This document shows, piece by piece, positions 7,251 to 16,485 of a stretch of 33,654 nt of DNA. How positions within the stretch are numbered: the stretch's first letter is position 1; each line of letters starts with the position of its first letter. The stretch comes from Streptomyces sp. MUM 178J (GTDB lineage Bacteria > Actinomycetota > Actinomycetes > Streptomycetales > Streptomycetaceae). The position numbers and the translations under genes are program-made. The notes below the pieces were generated by a model. That model worked only from the letters and a program-made list of their open reading frames with translations. It was not told the origin of the DNA and ran no database searches. The stretch is from positions 1 to 33,654 of the forward strand of contig NZ_JADWYQ010000059.1 of assembly GCF_022414575.1 (NCBI RefSeq). Reading direction: 5' to 3'.

Positions 7251-8034
7251 GGGGGGTCGGGTTCGCCTCCTCGGTGAGGGCGGGGACCAGCAGCCGGAAC
7301 CCGCGTTGCAGTGCGGCGAGCGCGTCGCCGATGCGCCAGGCGGCCCGGTCGCGGGGGCCGACGGCGTTGGAGACCGCGCGGATCTCGAGAACGGGGAGCG
7401 GTGCGGGTGCGGGCAGGCCGGGTGCCCGACCGCCGGGTTCGGGTCGATCGGGCGCCCGACCGCCGGGTGCCGGACGGCCGAGTGCCCGCCGCCCGGCGAC
7501 GGCGGCCGCCTCCGCCACGCCGAAGCCCTCCATGGCCTCGGCCGCGGCGCGCGGATGACGCCGCCTCAGCTGCTCCGCGCGGACGGCCGTCCCGGTGACC
7601 GTGGAGACCGTGAGCACGGGCGCGTGGACGGCGTCCAGCGCCTTGGCGACCCGCGCGGAGAGCGCGGGCGGGGGACGGTGCACACTGCGGCCAAAACCGA
7701 GCTCCTCGACGGGGAGCCAGCCTTCGGCGCTCTCGGGGGCCTCGGCCCCCAGGTCGGCGGCGACGATCTCGTCGGCGACGACGAGGCTGCCGAGGGGGGC
7801 GCGCGGCGCGAAGCCGCCGCCGATGCCGGCGGCGACCACCAGTTCGTACGGGGGCGAGTCCGCGGTCTCCGCGCGGGTGAGGGCGGCCGCGGCAGCCGCT
7901 GCCGCCGCGGCGGGGCCGACGCCGCCGACGAGAACGTCGACGCGTACACCCGCGTCGCCGGCCCTCGCGTCGGCGAGACCCGCGGCGACGGAGTCCGCCT
8001 CCGCGGCCACCGCGGTCACCGCCAGGACACGCAT
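7243..8034 (-). CDS. mqnB: Futalosine hydrolase (futalosine pathway)
   Basis: 263 residues from ATG 8034 (MRVLAVTAVAAEADSVAAGL). MqnB releases hypoxanthine from futalosine to give dehypoxanthine futalosine. It belongs to the MTA/SAH nucleosidase-like phosphorylase fold: AAGIGGGFAPRAPLGSLVVADEIVAADLG, the TVTGTA loop, EAMEGFGVAEAA (ribose-binding Met-Glu) and SNAVGPRD in place of the usual SD motif. Between the last two motifs an in-frame 30-bp repeat (7421-7480) inserts about 25 Gly/Arg/Pro/Ala residues, which the family normally lacks. Longer in-frame starts upstream give only Arg/Ser-rich sequence overlapping DUF2771. Seven bases separate it from the DUF2771 stop, so the three genes form an operon DUF2771-mqnB-mqnD. 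Confidence 0.95.
   Translation of the reverse strand: MRVLAVTAVAAEADSVAAGLADARAGDAGVRVDVLVGGVGPAAAAAAAAAALTRAETADSPPYELVVAAGIGGGFAPRAPLGSLVVADEIVAADLGAEAPESAEGWLPVEELGFGRSVHRPPPALSARVAKALDAVHAPVLTVSTVTGTAVRAEQLRRRHPRAAAEAMEGFGVAEAAAVAGRRALGRPAPGGRAPDRPEPGGRAPGLPAPAPLPVLEIRAVSNAVGPRDRAAWRIGDALAALQRGFRLLVPALTEEANPTPHA
7421..7480. repeat. 30-bp in-frame tandem repeat inside mqnB
   Basis: GGTGCCCGACCGCCGGGTTC at 7421 recurs at 7451 with two changes, period 30 bp, and a decayed third copy follows. It encodes a ten-residue unit with the pattern PGGRAP on the minus strand, located in a loop of MqnB. Confidence 0.8.
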
Positions 8035-8041
8035 CCGCGCG

Positions 8042-8530
8042 TCAGTCGAGGTCCAGCTTGAACGTCCAGATGGACAGCGGCTGGTCCTTCTCGTTGAACT
8101 GGATGATCCCGATCGTCTTGGTCTTCGCCGGGGCGCCCGTGCCGCCAGTGCTGAACACATCGGCGTTCGGGAAGCTGCGGTAGGTCTGGTCCGAGGCCTC
8201 GGTGATCGGGTTGCCGTCGAGGGTCACGACCCACTTCTTGCCGTCCTCGACGACCTCGGGCTCCACGCCGAGCCGCAGTGTCGCGCCGCGCTCGTACCCC
8301 AGCGTCTTGGCCGACTCGATGTCTGCCAGGCAGTCCTCGATCTCGTCGGTGGGGATCGCCTTGCCGTCGCCCTTGCAGGTCGCCTCGGACGAGACCGAGC
8401 TGGAGCCGACCGTCATGGTCGCGAGCGGCGTCGGCTTGTCGCAGGCGGACAGGGTGAGGAGCCCGGCGGAGACGGCGCCGAGAGCGGCAGCGGCCCGGCG
8501 GCGCTTGCCCGAGAAGAACGCAACGGTCAT
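8042..8530 (-). CDS. DUF2771 family lipoprotein
   Basis: 162 residues. The N-terminus has basic residues (KRRR), a hydrophobic run and the lipobox LTLSAC, so the mature protein should be attached to the outer face of the membrane through Cys about 30. The rest fits DUF2771 as annotated in Streptomyces next to mqnB: C-K-G-D-G, DCLADIESAKTLGYERGATLRLGVEPEVVEDGKKWVVTLDGNPITEASDQTYRSF and the ending WTFKLDLD. Function unknown. ATG at 8530 is chosen because the signal sequence starts there; the upstream extension is Arg/Pro-rich. It heads the mqnB-mqnD operon, but a menaquinone role is not established. Confidence 0.88.
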   Translation of the reverse strand: MTVAFFSGKRRRAAAALGAVSAGLLTLSACDKPTPLATMTVGSSSVSSEATCKGDGKAIPTDEIEDCLADIESAKTLGYERGATLRLGVEPEVVEDGKKWVVTLDGNPITEASDQTYRSFPNADVFSTGGTGAPAKTKTIGIIQFNEKDQPLSIWTFKLDLD

Positions 8531-8671
8531 GGGGCGAAGGCTATCGGGCGAGCGGTGATCCGCGACGCGGGGGTCCGGCGCGGCGCGGCCGTGCCCACCC
8601 GCCCGCCCGATCACGGGCCTCCTCGCCCCGCGAGCGGGTTCCTGTCCCACCAGGCGGTTGCCGGTCCGGGG

Positions 8672-8696
8672 CCCGGGGCCTCTGGGCTCCCCCGGG
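8672..8696 (-). terminator. Possible terminator after the MFS gene
   Basis: CCCGGGG (8672-8678) and CCCCGGG (8690-8696) form a 7-bp stem directly after the MFS stop codon on the minus strand. Weak evidence because the sequence is extremely GC-rich. Confidence 0.35.
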
Positions 8697-10058
8697 TCAG
8701 GCCACCCGTGTGGGGCGGTGGTGCGACGGGGTGTGGCGGGCCGCCGAGAGGAGGCCGCGGACCGCCGCCACCGCTCCCACGCCGACGATCGCCGCCGCGA
8801 CCGTCATCCCCACCGTCCCGTTCAGCGGCAGCGCGATCCCGATCGCACCGCCCACCACCCACGACATCTGCAGCAGTGTCTCCGAACGCGCGAACGCCGA
8901 CGTCCGCACCGACTCCGGCACGTCCCGCTGGATCGTCGCGTCCAGGGACAGCTTCGACAGCGCCTGTGAGAGCCCGGCCACCCCGGCGAGCACCGCCACC
9001 ATCCCCGTGCCGAAGAACGCCGCCGCCAGGATCGTCGTCGTCAGGGTCAGCAGCAGCACGGACGCGATGATCAACTCGGGGGCGCGGGCGCGGAGCCATG
9101 CCCCGACCGCCGTGCCCAGCGCATTGCCGACGCCCGCGGCGACCGCGACCATGCCGAGGGAGACCGCCGCGGACTGGCCGGGCAGCGGGTGCACCCGCAG
9201 CAGAAAGGCCAGGAAGAAGATCAGGAAGCCGGACAGCGCGCGGTGCGCGGCGTTCGCCTGGAGGCCGTGCAGCACGGACGGGCCGACCGTGCGAAGGCTC
9301 GGCTTCGTCTCACCGTGCGTCAGCATGTGCGCCTTGCGCTCCCCCTTCGCCGAGTCGACCTTGTGCGGCAGAGTGAACGCCAGGAAGGTCCCCACGACGA
9401 AGAGCGTGAACGCCCCGTACAGCGGCCACTCCGGCCCGATCTGCTGCAGCCCGATCGCCACGGGGGCACTGGCGCCCGTGGCCAGCAGCCCGGCCAGGGT
9501 CACCCTTGAGTTGGCCTTCACCAGGGAGAACTTCGGCGGCAGCAGCCGCGGCACGACGGCGCTGCGCACCACCCCGTACGCCTTCGACGACACGAGCACG
9601 CCGAGCGCCGCCGGATACAGCTCGATGTCGCCGGTCTCCACCGCGCCGGAGAGCATCAGCGCCAGCAGCGCGCGGGCGAGCATCGCGCCCGCCATCGCCG
9701 CGCGGCGGCCGTGCGGGATGTGGTCGAGGAGCGGGCCGATGACGGGGGCGAGGAGCGCGAACGGCGCCAGTGTGATGGCCAGGTACAGCGCGACGCGCCC
9801 GCGCGCCTCGTCCGTGGGGACCGAGAAGAACACCGTGGACGCGAGAGCCACGGTGATCATGACGTCCCCCGCGCCGTTGACGGCGTGCAGCTCGATCAGC
9901 TTGCCCAGCCCGGACTCGCCCGCGCCGTGCGCGTGCGTGGCGCGGCGGATTCCGCGGGCCGTGCCGGTGATCGGCAGATGCAGCGCGCGGCCGACCGCCC
10001 GGGCCGCTCTGCCCAGCGGCCCCGGCCCGGCTGCGTTGGACGACCTCGCGGCTGCCAC
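8697..10058 (-). CDS. MFS transporter
   Basis: 453 residues from GTG 10058 (VAAARSSNAAGPGPLG). About 12 hydrophobic segments follow a 60-residue cytoplasmic N-terminus, beginning GAGDVMITVALASTVFFSVPT. The inter-helix loop PVIGPLLDHIPHGRRAAMAGA is the conserved MFS loop 2-3 motif (D-x-x-P-x-G-R-R). Other segments include LLATGASAPVAIGLQQIG and AAVSLGMVAVAAGVGNALGTAVGAWL. It resembles MFS permeases conserved beside DUF2771/mqnB in Streptomyces; substrate unknown. Further in-frame sequence upstream is a shadow of the divergent DUF3027 gene, so the short start is right. The 166-base gap to DUF2771 suggests a separate or weakly linked transcript. Confidence 0.88.
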   Translation of the reverse strand: MAAARSSNAAGPGPLGRAARAVGRALHLPITGTARGIRRATHAHGAGESGLGKLIELHAVNGAGDVMITVALASTVFFSVPTDEARGRVALYLAITLAPFALLAPVIGPLLDHIPHGRRAAMAGAMLARALLALMLSGAVETGDIELYPAALGVLVSSKAYGVVRSAVVPRLLPPKFSLVKANSRVTLAGLLATGASAPVAIGLQQIGPEWPLYGAFTLFVVGTFLAFTLPHKVDSAKGERKAHMLTHGETKPSLRTVGPSVLHGLQANAAHRALSGFLIFFLAFLLRVHPLPGQSAAVSLGMVAVAAGVGNALGTAVGAWLRARAPELIIASVLLLTLTTTILAAAFFGTGMVAVLAGVAGLSQALSKLSLDATIQRDVPESVRTSAFARSETLLQMSWVVGGAIGIALPLNGTVGMTVAAAIVGVGAVAAVRGLLSAARHTPSHHRPTRVA

Positions 10059-10400
10059 CCCGTCATAGTGCCCCAAGCCCTGCCTGCGCGAACCGCGATG
10101 AGGGCTCGCGGCGCGGGATGTTCTTGCGTTCTCGGCCCTCGGGGAGGACGGAAGGTGGGCGGGCGGCGGCGAAAGGGGTAGCGTGCGTAGCGCGCCACCG
10201 GCGGTTGTGCTCGGCCGCGCGCCGCTTCGGCATCCCGCAGAATGGATGACGATAGGTGTGCCCGAGACAGGTTGGTCTGGGCGCGGACGTCGATGCGGCC
10301 CGCTGGTCCGCTCCGCCTGCCGCCCAAGCCTCCCGGGCCCTCGCGAACTCGCGAATCGGTCGGCGCACCCGTGAGACGGCGTAGGAGAGAAGCGAGACCT
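10059..10400. other. Divergent intergenic region (MFS / DUF3027)
   Basis: About 340 bases between the divergent MFS and DUF3027 starts. It must hold promoters for both. I see no convincing -35/-10 pair, RNA gene or small ORF. Confidence 0.5.
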
Positions 10401-11336
10401 GTGAGTGCTGCGACGACGCGAAGCCGTACCCCCGACCGTCTGTGCGCCGAGGCGGTGGACCTCGCCCGGGCGGCAGCAGAGGAGGCCGCCGCGCCAGGGG
10501 TGGTCGGCGAGCATGTGGCCCTCGTGTCGGAGGGGGACCGGGTCGTCACGCACTTCTTCGAGTGCGTGGAGCTCGGGTACCGGGGCTGGCGCTGGGCGGT
10601 GACGGTGGCGCGGGCGTCCCGCGCGAAGGCCGTCACGGTCGATGAGACCGTGCTGCTGCCCGGCCCGGACGCCCTGCTCGCGCCCGAGTGGGTGCCGTGG
10701 AGCGAGCGGCTGCGGCCCGGCGACCTGGGGCCGGGCGATCTGCTGCCGACGCAGGCGGACGATCTGCGGCTGGAGCCCGGGTACACGGGTGAGGACGAGC
10801 CGCCGCCGAACTCGGCCGTCGCCCCCTCCCACGACCTGGAGGAACGCGTCGAGGAGGAGGACGCCGAGCTGACCGGCCGGGCCCCGGCCCAGTCCGACAC
10901 CGGCGACGACGGCCGTGGCGCGATCTCCGCGGTCGCGGAGGAGCTGGGCATGCGGCGCGCCCGGGTGCTGTCCCGGTACGGGCTCCACATCGCGGCCGAC
11001 CGCTGGGACGAGTCCTACGGCGCCAAGACGCCCATGGCGCAGGCGGCGCCCGCGCAGTGTGTGACCTGCGGTTTCCTGGTGCCGATCGCGGGCTCGCTGC
11101 GGCAGGCGTTCGGGGTCTGCGCGAACGAGTTCTCGCCCGCCGACGGGCGGGTCGTGTCGCTGGCGTACGGGTGCGGCGGCCACTCCGAGGCGGCCGTGAT
11201 GCCGAAGCCGCCGGTGCCGCCGCCGCCGGTGCACGACACCATGGCCACGGACGAGTTCCCCCTCCGCCCGGCCCCGGACAGCGGCTCGGTGACGGCGGAG
11301 GCGGACACCGCGTCGGAGGACCTGGGCCACTCCTGA
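10401..11336 (+). CDS. DUF3027 domain protein
   Basis: 311 residues from GTG 10401 (VSAATTRSRTPDRLCAEAVDLA). The domain has VGEHVALVSEGDRVVTHFFECVELGYRGWRWAVTVARA, PWSERLRPGDLGPGDLLPTQADDLRLEPGY and, later, ELGMRRARVLSRYGLHIAADRWDESYGAKTPMAQAAPAQCVTCGFLVPIAGSLRQAFGVCANEFSPADGRVVSLAYGCGGHSE. These are the hallmarks of DUF3027, known in actinobacteria. CVTCGF, GVCANE and YGCGGHSE suggest a Cys/His metal site, probably zinc (inference). A Pro-rich acidic tail follows. Cytoplasmic; function unknown. An AGGAGA site lies a little far (about 14 bases) from the start. It converges with the lctP-like gene across two strong hairpins. Confidence 0.9.
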   Translation: MSAATTRSRTPDRLCAEAVDLARAAAEEAAAPGVVGEHVALVSEGDRVVTHFFECVELGYRGWRWAVTVARASRAKAVTVDETVLLPGPDALLAPEWVPWSERLRPGDLGPGDLLPTQADDLRLEPGYTGEDEPPPNSAVAPSHDLEERVEEEDAELTGRAPAQSDTGDDGRGAISAVAEELGMRRARVLSRYGLHIAADRWDESYGAKTPMAQAAPAQCVTCGFLVPIAGSLRQAFGVCANEFSPADGRVVSLAYGCGGHSEAAVMPKPPVPPPPVHDTMATDEFPLRPAPDSGSVTAEADTASEDLGHS

Positions 11337-11427
11337 GGCGGGCTCCTCAACCCGGCCCGTACGGCGCTTGAGGGCGAAACCCAGCTCCGCCGGAGGCGCC
11401 CTTCGCGGATCGCCGAGGAGATGGCCG

Positions 11428-11477
11428 CGGGCAGGCCCCCGCCGTCGACCCGCGCGCCGACGGCGGGGGCCTGCCCG
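11428..11477. terminator. 20-bp perfect hairpin, end of DUF3027 transcript
   Basis: Stem arms 11428-11447 and 11458-11477 are perfectly complementary over 20 bp with a ten-base loop. It is the strongest hairpin seen in the window. No U-tract follows. It lies about 90 bases after the DUF3027 stop and marks the border between core genes and the Dap cluster. Confidence 0.75.
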
Positions 11478-11597
11478 GTGCTCGCCCGTCCGGACTGTCC
11501 CGACGACGACACCGCGGGTCCGCGGTGTGCGGATCCGCACTCGCGCGATCCGGCGCCCATGGCCGGCCCCGGCCGTGACGCGGCGCTCAACACGCGG

Positions 11598-11631
11598 CGC
11601 GGCCCCGTCTCGAAGCCAGTGCGGGGCCGCG
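11598..11631. terminator. Hairpin after lctP, probably terminator of the Dap operon
   Basis: CGCGGCCCCG (11598-11607) pairs with CGGGGCCGCG (11622-11631), loop 14 bases. On the minus strand it comes 10 bases after the lctP stop codon. Confidence 0.7.
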
Positions 11632-11641
11632 GCCTCGGTGC

Positions 11642-13266
<1,625 letters not shown>

Positions 13267-13270
<4 letters not shown>

Positions 13271-15474
13271 CGGGCTGCCTCCGCTTCGGCCAGGGGCCGT
13301 TCGTCGTGCTGGGCTGTCGGGCTCATGGAGGGTATGGCGGCGGCCCGCGACGCGGTGCGGGCGGCAGCGTCGAGCATCGCGGTGACGCAGCAGTGCGCGT
13401 CGAGGAGGGCGCGGTTCACCCCGCCCGGGGACGGCACATAGTGGTTGTAGAAGGTCGCGCCCTCGCACAGAGGGCCGAGGACCCACACGCGTTCGTCGGC
13501 CGTGCCGTCGGCGGCGACCGGGTGCTGGCCCGGGGTGATGTCGACGCCCCGGCTGCTGGGCGCCTCCGGACGGTGCCGGCGGATGCGCCCGGCGGCGAGC
13601 ATGCCCGCCAGCAGGGCGCTGCCGGTGCGCTCCACGTCCGGCTGGCCGGAGGTCGCGAGCGCCAGCCAGTCGGCGGTCTCGCCGTACGGCTCCGCCAGCG
13701 CCGTGGACGTGATGCGCCAGACGCCCGCCTCCTCGTCCCAGGCGGTGCGCGGCCCCGGCCCGAAGGGCACGGCGACGACGCCGGCGTCCAGCAGCGCGAG
13801 CAGCTCCTCGTGGCGCTCGCGCTGCGGACCGGTCACCGACCGGTTGAGCACGGAGGTGAAACGGCCGTAGAACTCCTCGTGGGACTTCTCGTCGAGTCCG
13901 CCGAAGTCGACCGCGTAGCGGATCACTTCACGCTGGTCGCGCAGCACTTCCAGGGCGGACTTCAGCGGGGAGCCGGACAGCCCGAGGCGCGCCTCGATCA
14001 GGTCGTCGACGAGCCGCTCCCGGTACCAGTCCTGGTAGACGCCGCTGTCGGCCGTCTCCGCGATGTCGGGGAACAGCGCGGCGTACGGGTCGAACACGCC
14101 GAAGCGGTCGGCGTGCTGTGCGTCCAGTTCGTCCAGCTCCCGGCCGAGGGAGCCGTCGGCGACCGCGGCGCGCAGCCGGCCGGTGGTCCGGCGTCCCGCC
14201 TCGGGGCCGCCCGCCAGCAGGGCGCAGCGACGGTGGTAGGCGACGCGCATCTCGGCGCAGAGCAGCGGCAGGACGTCCCCGTACAGGCTGAGTTGCCCGC
14301 TCGGCGCGGCGGAGCGCAGCCGGTCCACGCCCGCCTGGTGGAAGACCAGCGGCTCGAACGCGCCTCCGGGACGGTGCAGCCGCGGCCGGGCGCGGAAGGG
14401 CAGCCCGGTCCTGGAGAACAGCAGGATGCGGGGTTCGTCGCCGCTGGGCACATAGCGGCGCACTCCGCCGTCGGCGGTGTAGCGGCCGCCGCGGCCGACG
14501 GTGAGCGAGGCGAGGGCGTCCATGCCGGACAGACCGGCGCCGGCGAGTGCGATGGTCTGCCCCGGCGCGACGTCGGCGAACTTCCGGGCGGGCGGGTAGA
14601 TGTCGGCGATCCGCCGATGCCCGCGGTGGGGCCTCCGGCCGGGTGGGGTGTGCCCGGTGTGGGCGGCTTTCCGGGTGTCCGGGCCGGTCGCGGCGGCCTG
14701 GGGCGCCGTGTCCTGGGGCGTGGCATGCGGGGCGTGCCCGGTGCGGCCGTCTGCCTGCGCGGCCGTGGCCGGTGAGGCGGCGCCCGCGAGCGCGGCCGCC
14801 TCGTCGTGCGGCCCGCCGGGCCGGACGGCCCCTTGCGACGACTCCGTGTCCGGGGTGTGTCCGGTGGTGAGGAAGACGAACGGGCGGCGCAGCACCGTGC
14901 CGTCGTCCAGAGTGACGGCACGGGCGCCGCCGGGGGCGTCCGCGAGGGCGACGGCGGTGGCCCGGTGGAGGCGGACGGCCAGGTGGGCGGGGGCGCGGCG
15001 CAGTGTCCGGCGCAGGTACCAGGTGAGGTACTCGCCGAGGATGCGGCGCGGCAGGTAGTCGTCGGGGCGGATCTCGCGCCCGACCGGGCCGAGGGTGCGG
15101 CCGTCGTCGGCGAGCCGCAGTCCGCGGGCGCGGACCCACTCGTAGAGGTTCGGCCCGCGGTCGCCGACCGTGTCGCCGACGGTGGTCTCCTCGGGAAACG
15201 GCGAGACCTGGCAGGCCACGGTGTTGAGGAGCAGATGGTCGGGCTGTTCGGGGTCGTGCAGGCCCGTGCCGTCGGCGCGCGGGTCGACGAGGTCGAGGGT
15301 GAAGGGGCGCTGCCGCCAGTGGGGGCGGGAGGTAAGGGTGACGATGCGTTCGAGGACGCCGAGACCCCGTGAGCCCAGCCCGACGACGACCGCGCCGAGC
15401 GGCGGCGACGCGGAGGTGGAGGAGGGCGCGGAGGTGGAGGAGGAAGCGGCGGAGGAAGAGGAAGCGGCGGACAT
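13267..15474 (-). CDS. Large FAD/NAD(P)-binding protein, putative monooxygenase of the Dap cluster
   Basis: 735 residues. After a Ser/Ala-rich leader of about 25, the dinucleotide-binding motif VVVGLGSRGLGVLERI binds FAD. Then come LDLVDPRADGTGLHDPEQPDHLLLNTVACQVSPFPEE and YEWVRARGL...DYLPRRILGEYLTWYLRR, typical of the FAD_NAD_binding_9 (PF13454) family. FVFLTTGHTPDTE ends the first domain. A Pro/Ala/Gly/His-rich linker (about 225-285) precedes a second site, GQTIALAGAGLSGMDALASLTVG, probably for NADPH. The C-terminal 400 residues contain LLFSRTGLPFRARPRLHRPGGAFEPLVFHQAG, WYRERLVDDLIEARLG and VWVLGPLCEGATFYNHYVPSPG. As I recall, aspartate N-oxygenases such as CreE/FzmM share this fold, so N-oxidation of an amino acid is one possibility. 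Three bases follow the sbnB stop; lctP overlaps its end. Confidence 0.82.
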
Positions 15475-15477
15475 ACG

Positions 15478-16485
15478 TCACCACCGCCTGGTTTCGCCGA
15501 AGAAGTCGTCGACCTCCACCGCTTCGCCCGACTCGCGGGCGTGGCGCAGCACATGCGCGCCGACCGCCAGGTCGAGCACGCCGAGACCGAACGGCGAGAA
15601 GACCACCGGGCGTGCGGGGTCGGCCTTGAGCTCGCCGCGCATCACCTCGGCGAGGGTGCCGGCGATGAAGTCCCGGTGCCCGTACTTCTGCTCGGCCAGA
15701 TGCGGGGAGGTGTTCGCCGTCATGCAGTGGTCGATGTCGTCGAGGATGTTCTGCGCCTCCTTGACGATCTCGGGGGCGATGTCCCGCAGGGATATGTTGA
15801 GCACCGTCTGCCCCGCGGTGAAGGTCCGCGGGTCCAGGATGTACGGCTCGCCGGCGGTGGTCGCCAGGACGATCAGGTCCGATCCGTCCAGAGCGGCGCG
15901 CAGCCCGGTCTCGAAGCGGGCGGCGTGGCCCAGTTCGCTGTCGATGTACCGGGTGAAGGCGGCCCCGTACTCCTCGCTGCGGTCGTGGACGACGACCTCG
16001 CCGAAGGACCACTTCTGCGCAGTGAAGAACTCCAGGATGTTACGGGCGATCACTCCGGCGCCGACGACGGCGAGGCGGCGGGCGGTGCGGCCGCCGGTCA
16101 GCTCCTCGGCCGCCAGCACGGCGGAGGCGGCGGTGCGGGCCGCGCTGATCTGGGAGGCCTCCAGGCAGGCGAAGGGGTAGCCGGTGGCGTAGTCGTTGAG
16201 CAGCAGCGCGGCCGAAGCGCGCGGGACGCCGCTCTCGATGTTCGCGGGGAAGCTGCTGATCCATTTGACGCCGGCGACGTCGTGCTTGCCGCCGAGATAG
16301 GCGGGCAGAGCGATGATGCGGCTGTCCGGCTTGTCGGGGAAGCGCAGGAAGTAGCTGTTGGGGTTCACCGAGTCGCCGGCGTGGTGGGTCAGATACGTCT
16401 CACGGACCTCCTCGACGATCTGCTGCCGGGTGCGGCCGATGATGTCGCGGGCGGCTGTGCCGCCGACGACGCTGAACTCGAACAT
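15478..16485 (-). CDS. sbnB: SbnB-like dehydrogenase for 2,3-diaminopropionate biosynthesis
   Basis: 335 residues, ornithine cyclodeaminase/mu-crystallin family. SbnB oxidatively cleaves N-(1-amino-1-carboxy-2-ethyl)-glutamate to L-2,3-diaminopropionate and 2-oxoglutarate with NAD. Visible features: FSVVGGTAARDIIGRTRQQIVEEV, YLTHHAGDSVNPNSYFLRFPDKPDSRIIALPAYLGG, GVKWISSFPANIESGVPRASAALLLNDYATGYPFACLEASQISAARTAASAVLA and a Rossmann motif RRLAVVGAGVIARNILEF. The substrate-loop sequence KPDSRIIALPAYLGG and the NSYFLRFP region are those of SbnB proteins rather than ornithine cyclodeaminases. Its ATG overlaps the sbnA stop by one base (TGATG). Symbol given by family; the locus product is not staphyloferrin B, whose synthetases are absent. 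Confidence 0.9.
   Translation of the reverse strand: MFEFSVVGGTAARDIIGRTRQQIVEEVRETYLTHHAGDSVNPNSYFLRFPDKPDSRIIALPAYLGGKHDVAGVKWISSFPANIESGVPRASAALLLNDYATGYPFACLEASQISAARTAASAVLAAEELTGGRTARRLAVVGAGVIARNILEFFTAQKWSFGEVVVHDRSEEYGAAFTRYIDSELGHAARFETGLRAALDGSDLIVLATTAGEPYILDPRTFTAGQTVLNISLRDIAPEIVKEAQNILDDIDHCMTANTSPHLAEQKYGHRDFIAGTLAEVMRGELKADPARPVVFSPFGLGVLDLAVGAHVLRHARESGEAVEVDDFFGETRRW

Larger units (their letters stand above)
11337..11641. other. Convergent intergenic region with two hairpins
   Basis: 305 bases between DUF3027 and lctP. Besides the two hairpins listed separately, 11356-11374 (CCCGTACGGCGCTTGAGGG) resembles a repeat I remember from between many Streptomyces genes (CCCGTCCGGCGNTTGAGGA). 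No ORF is credible. Confidence 0.5.
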
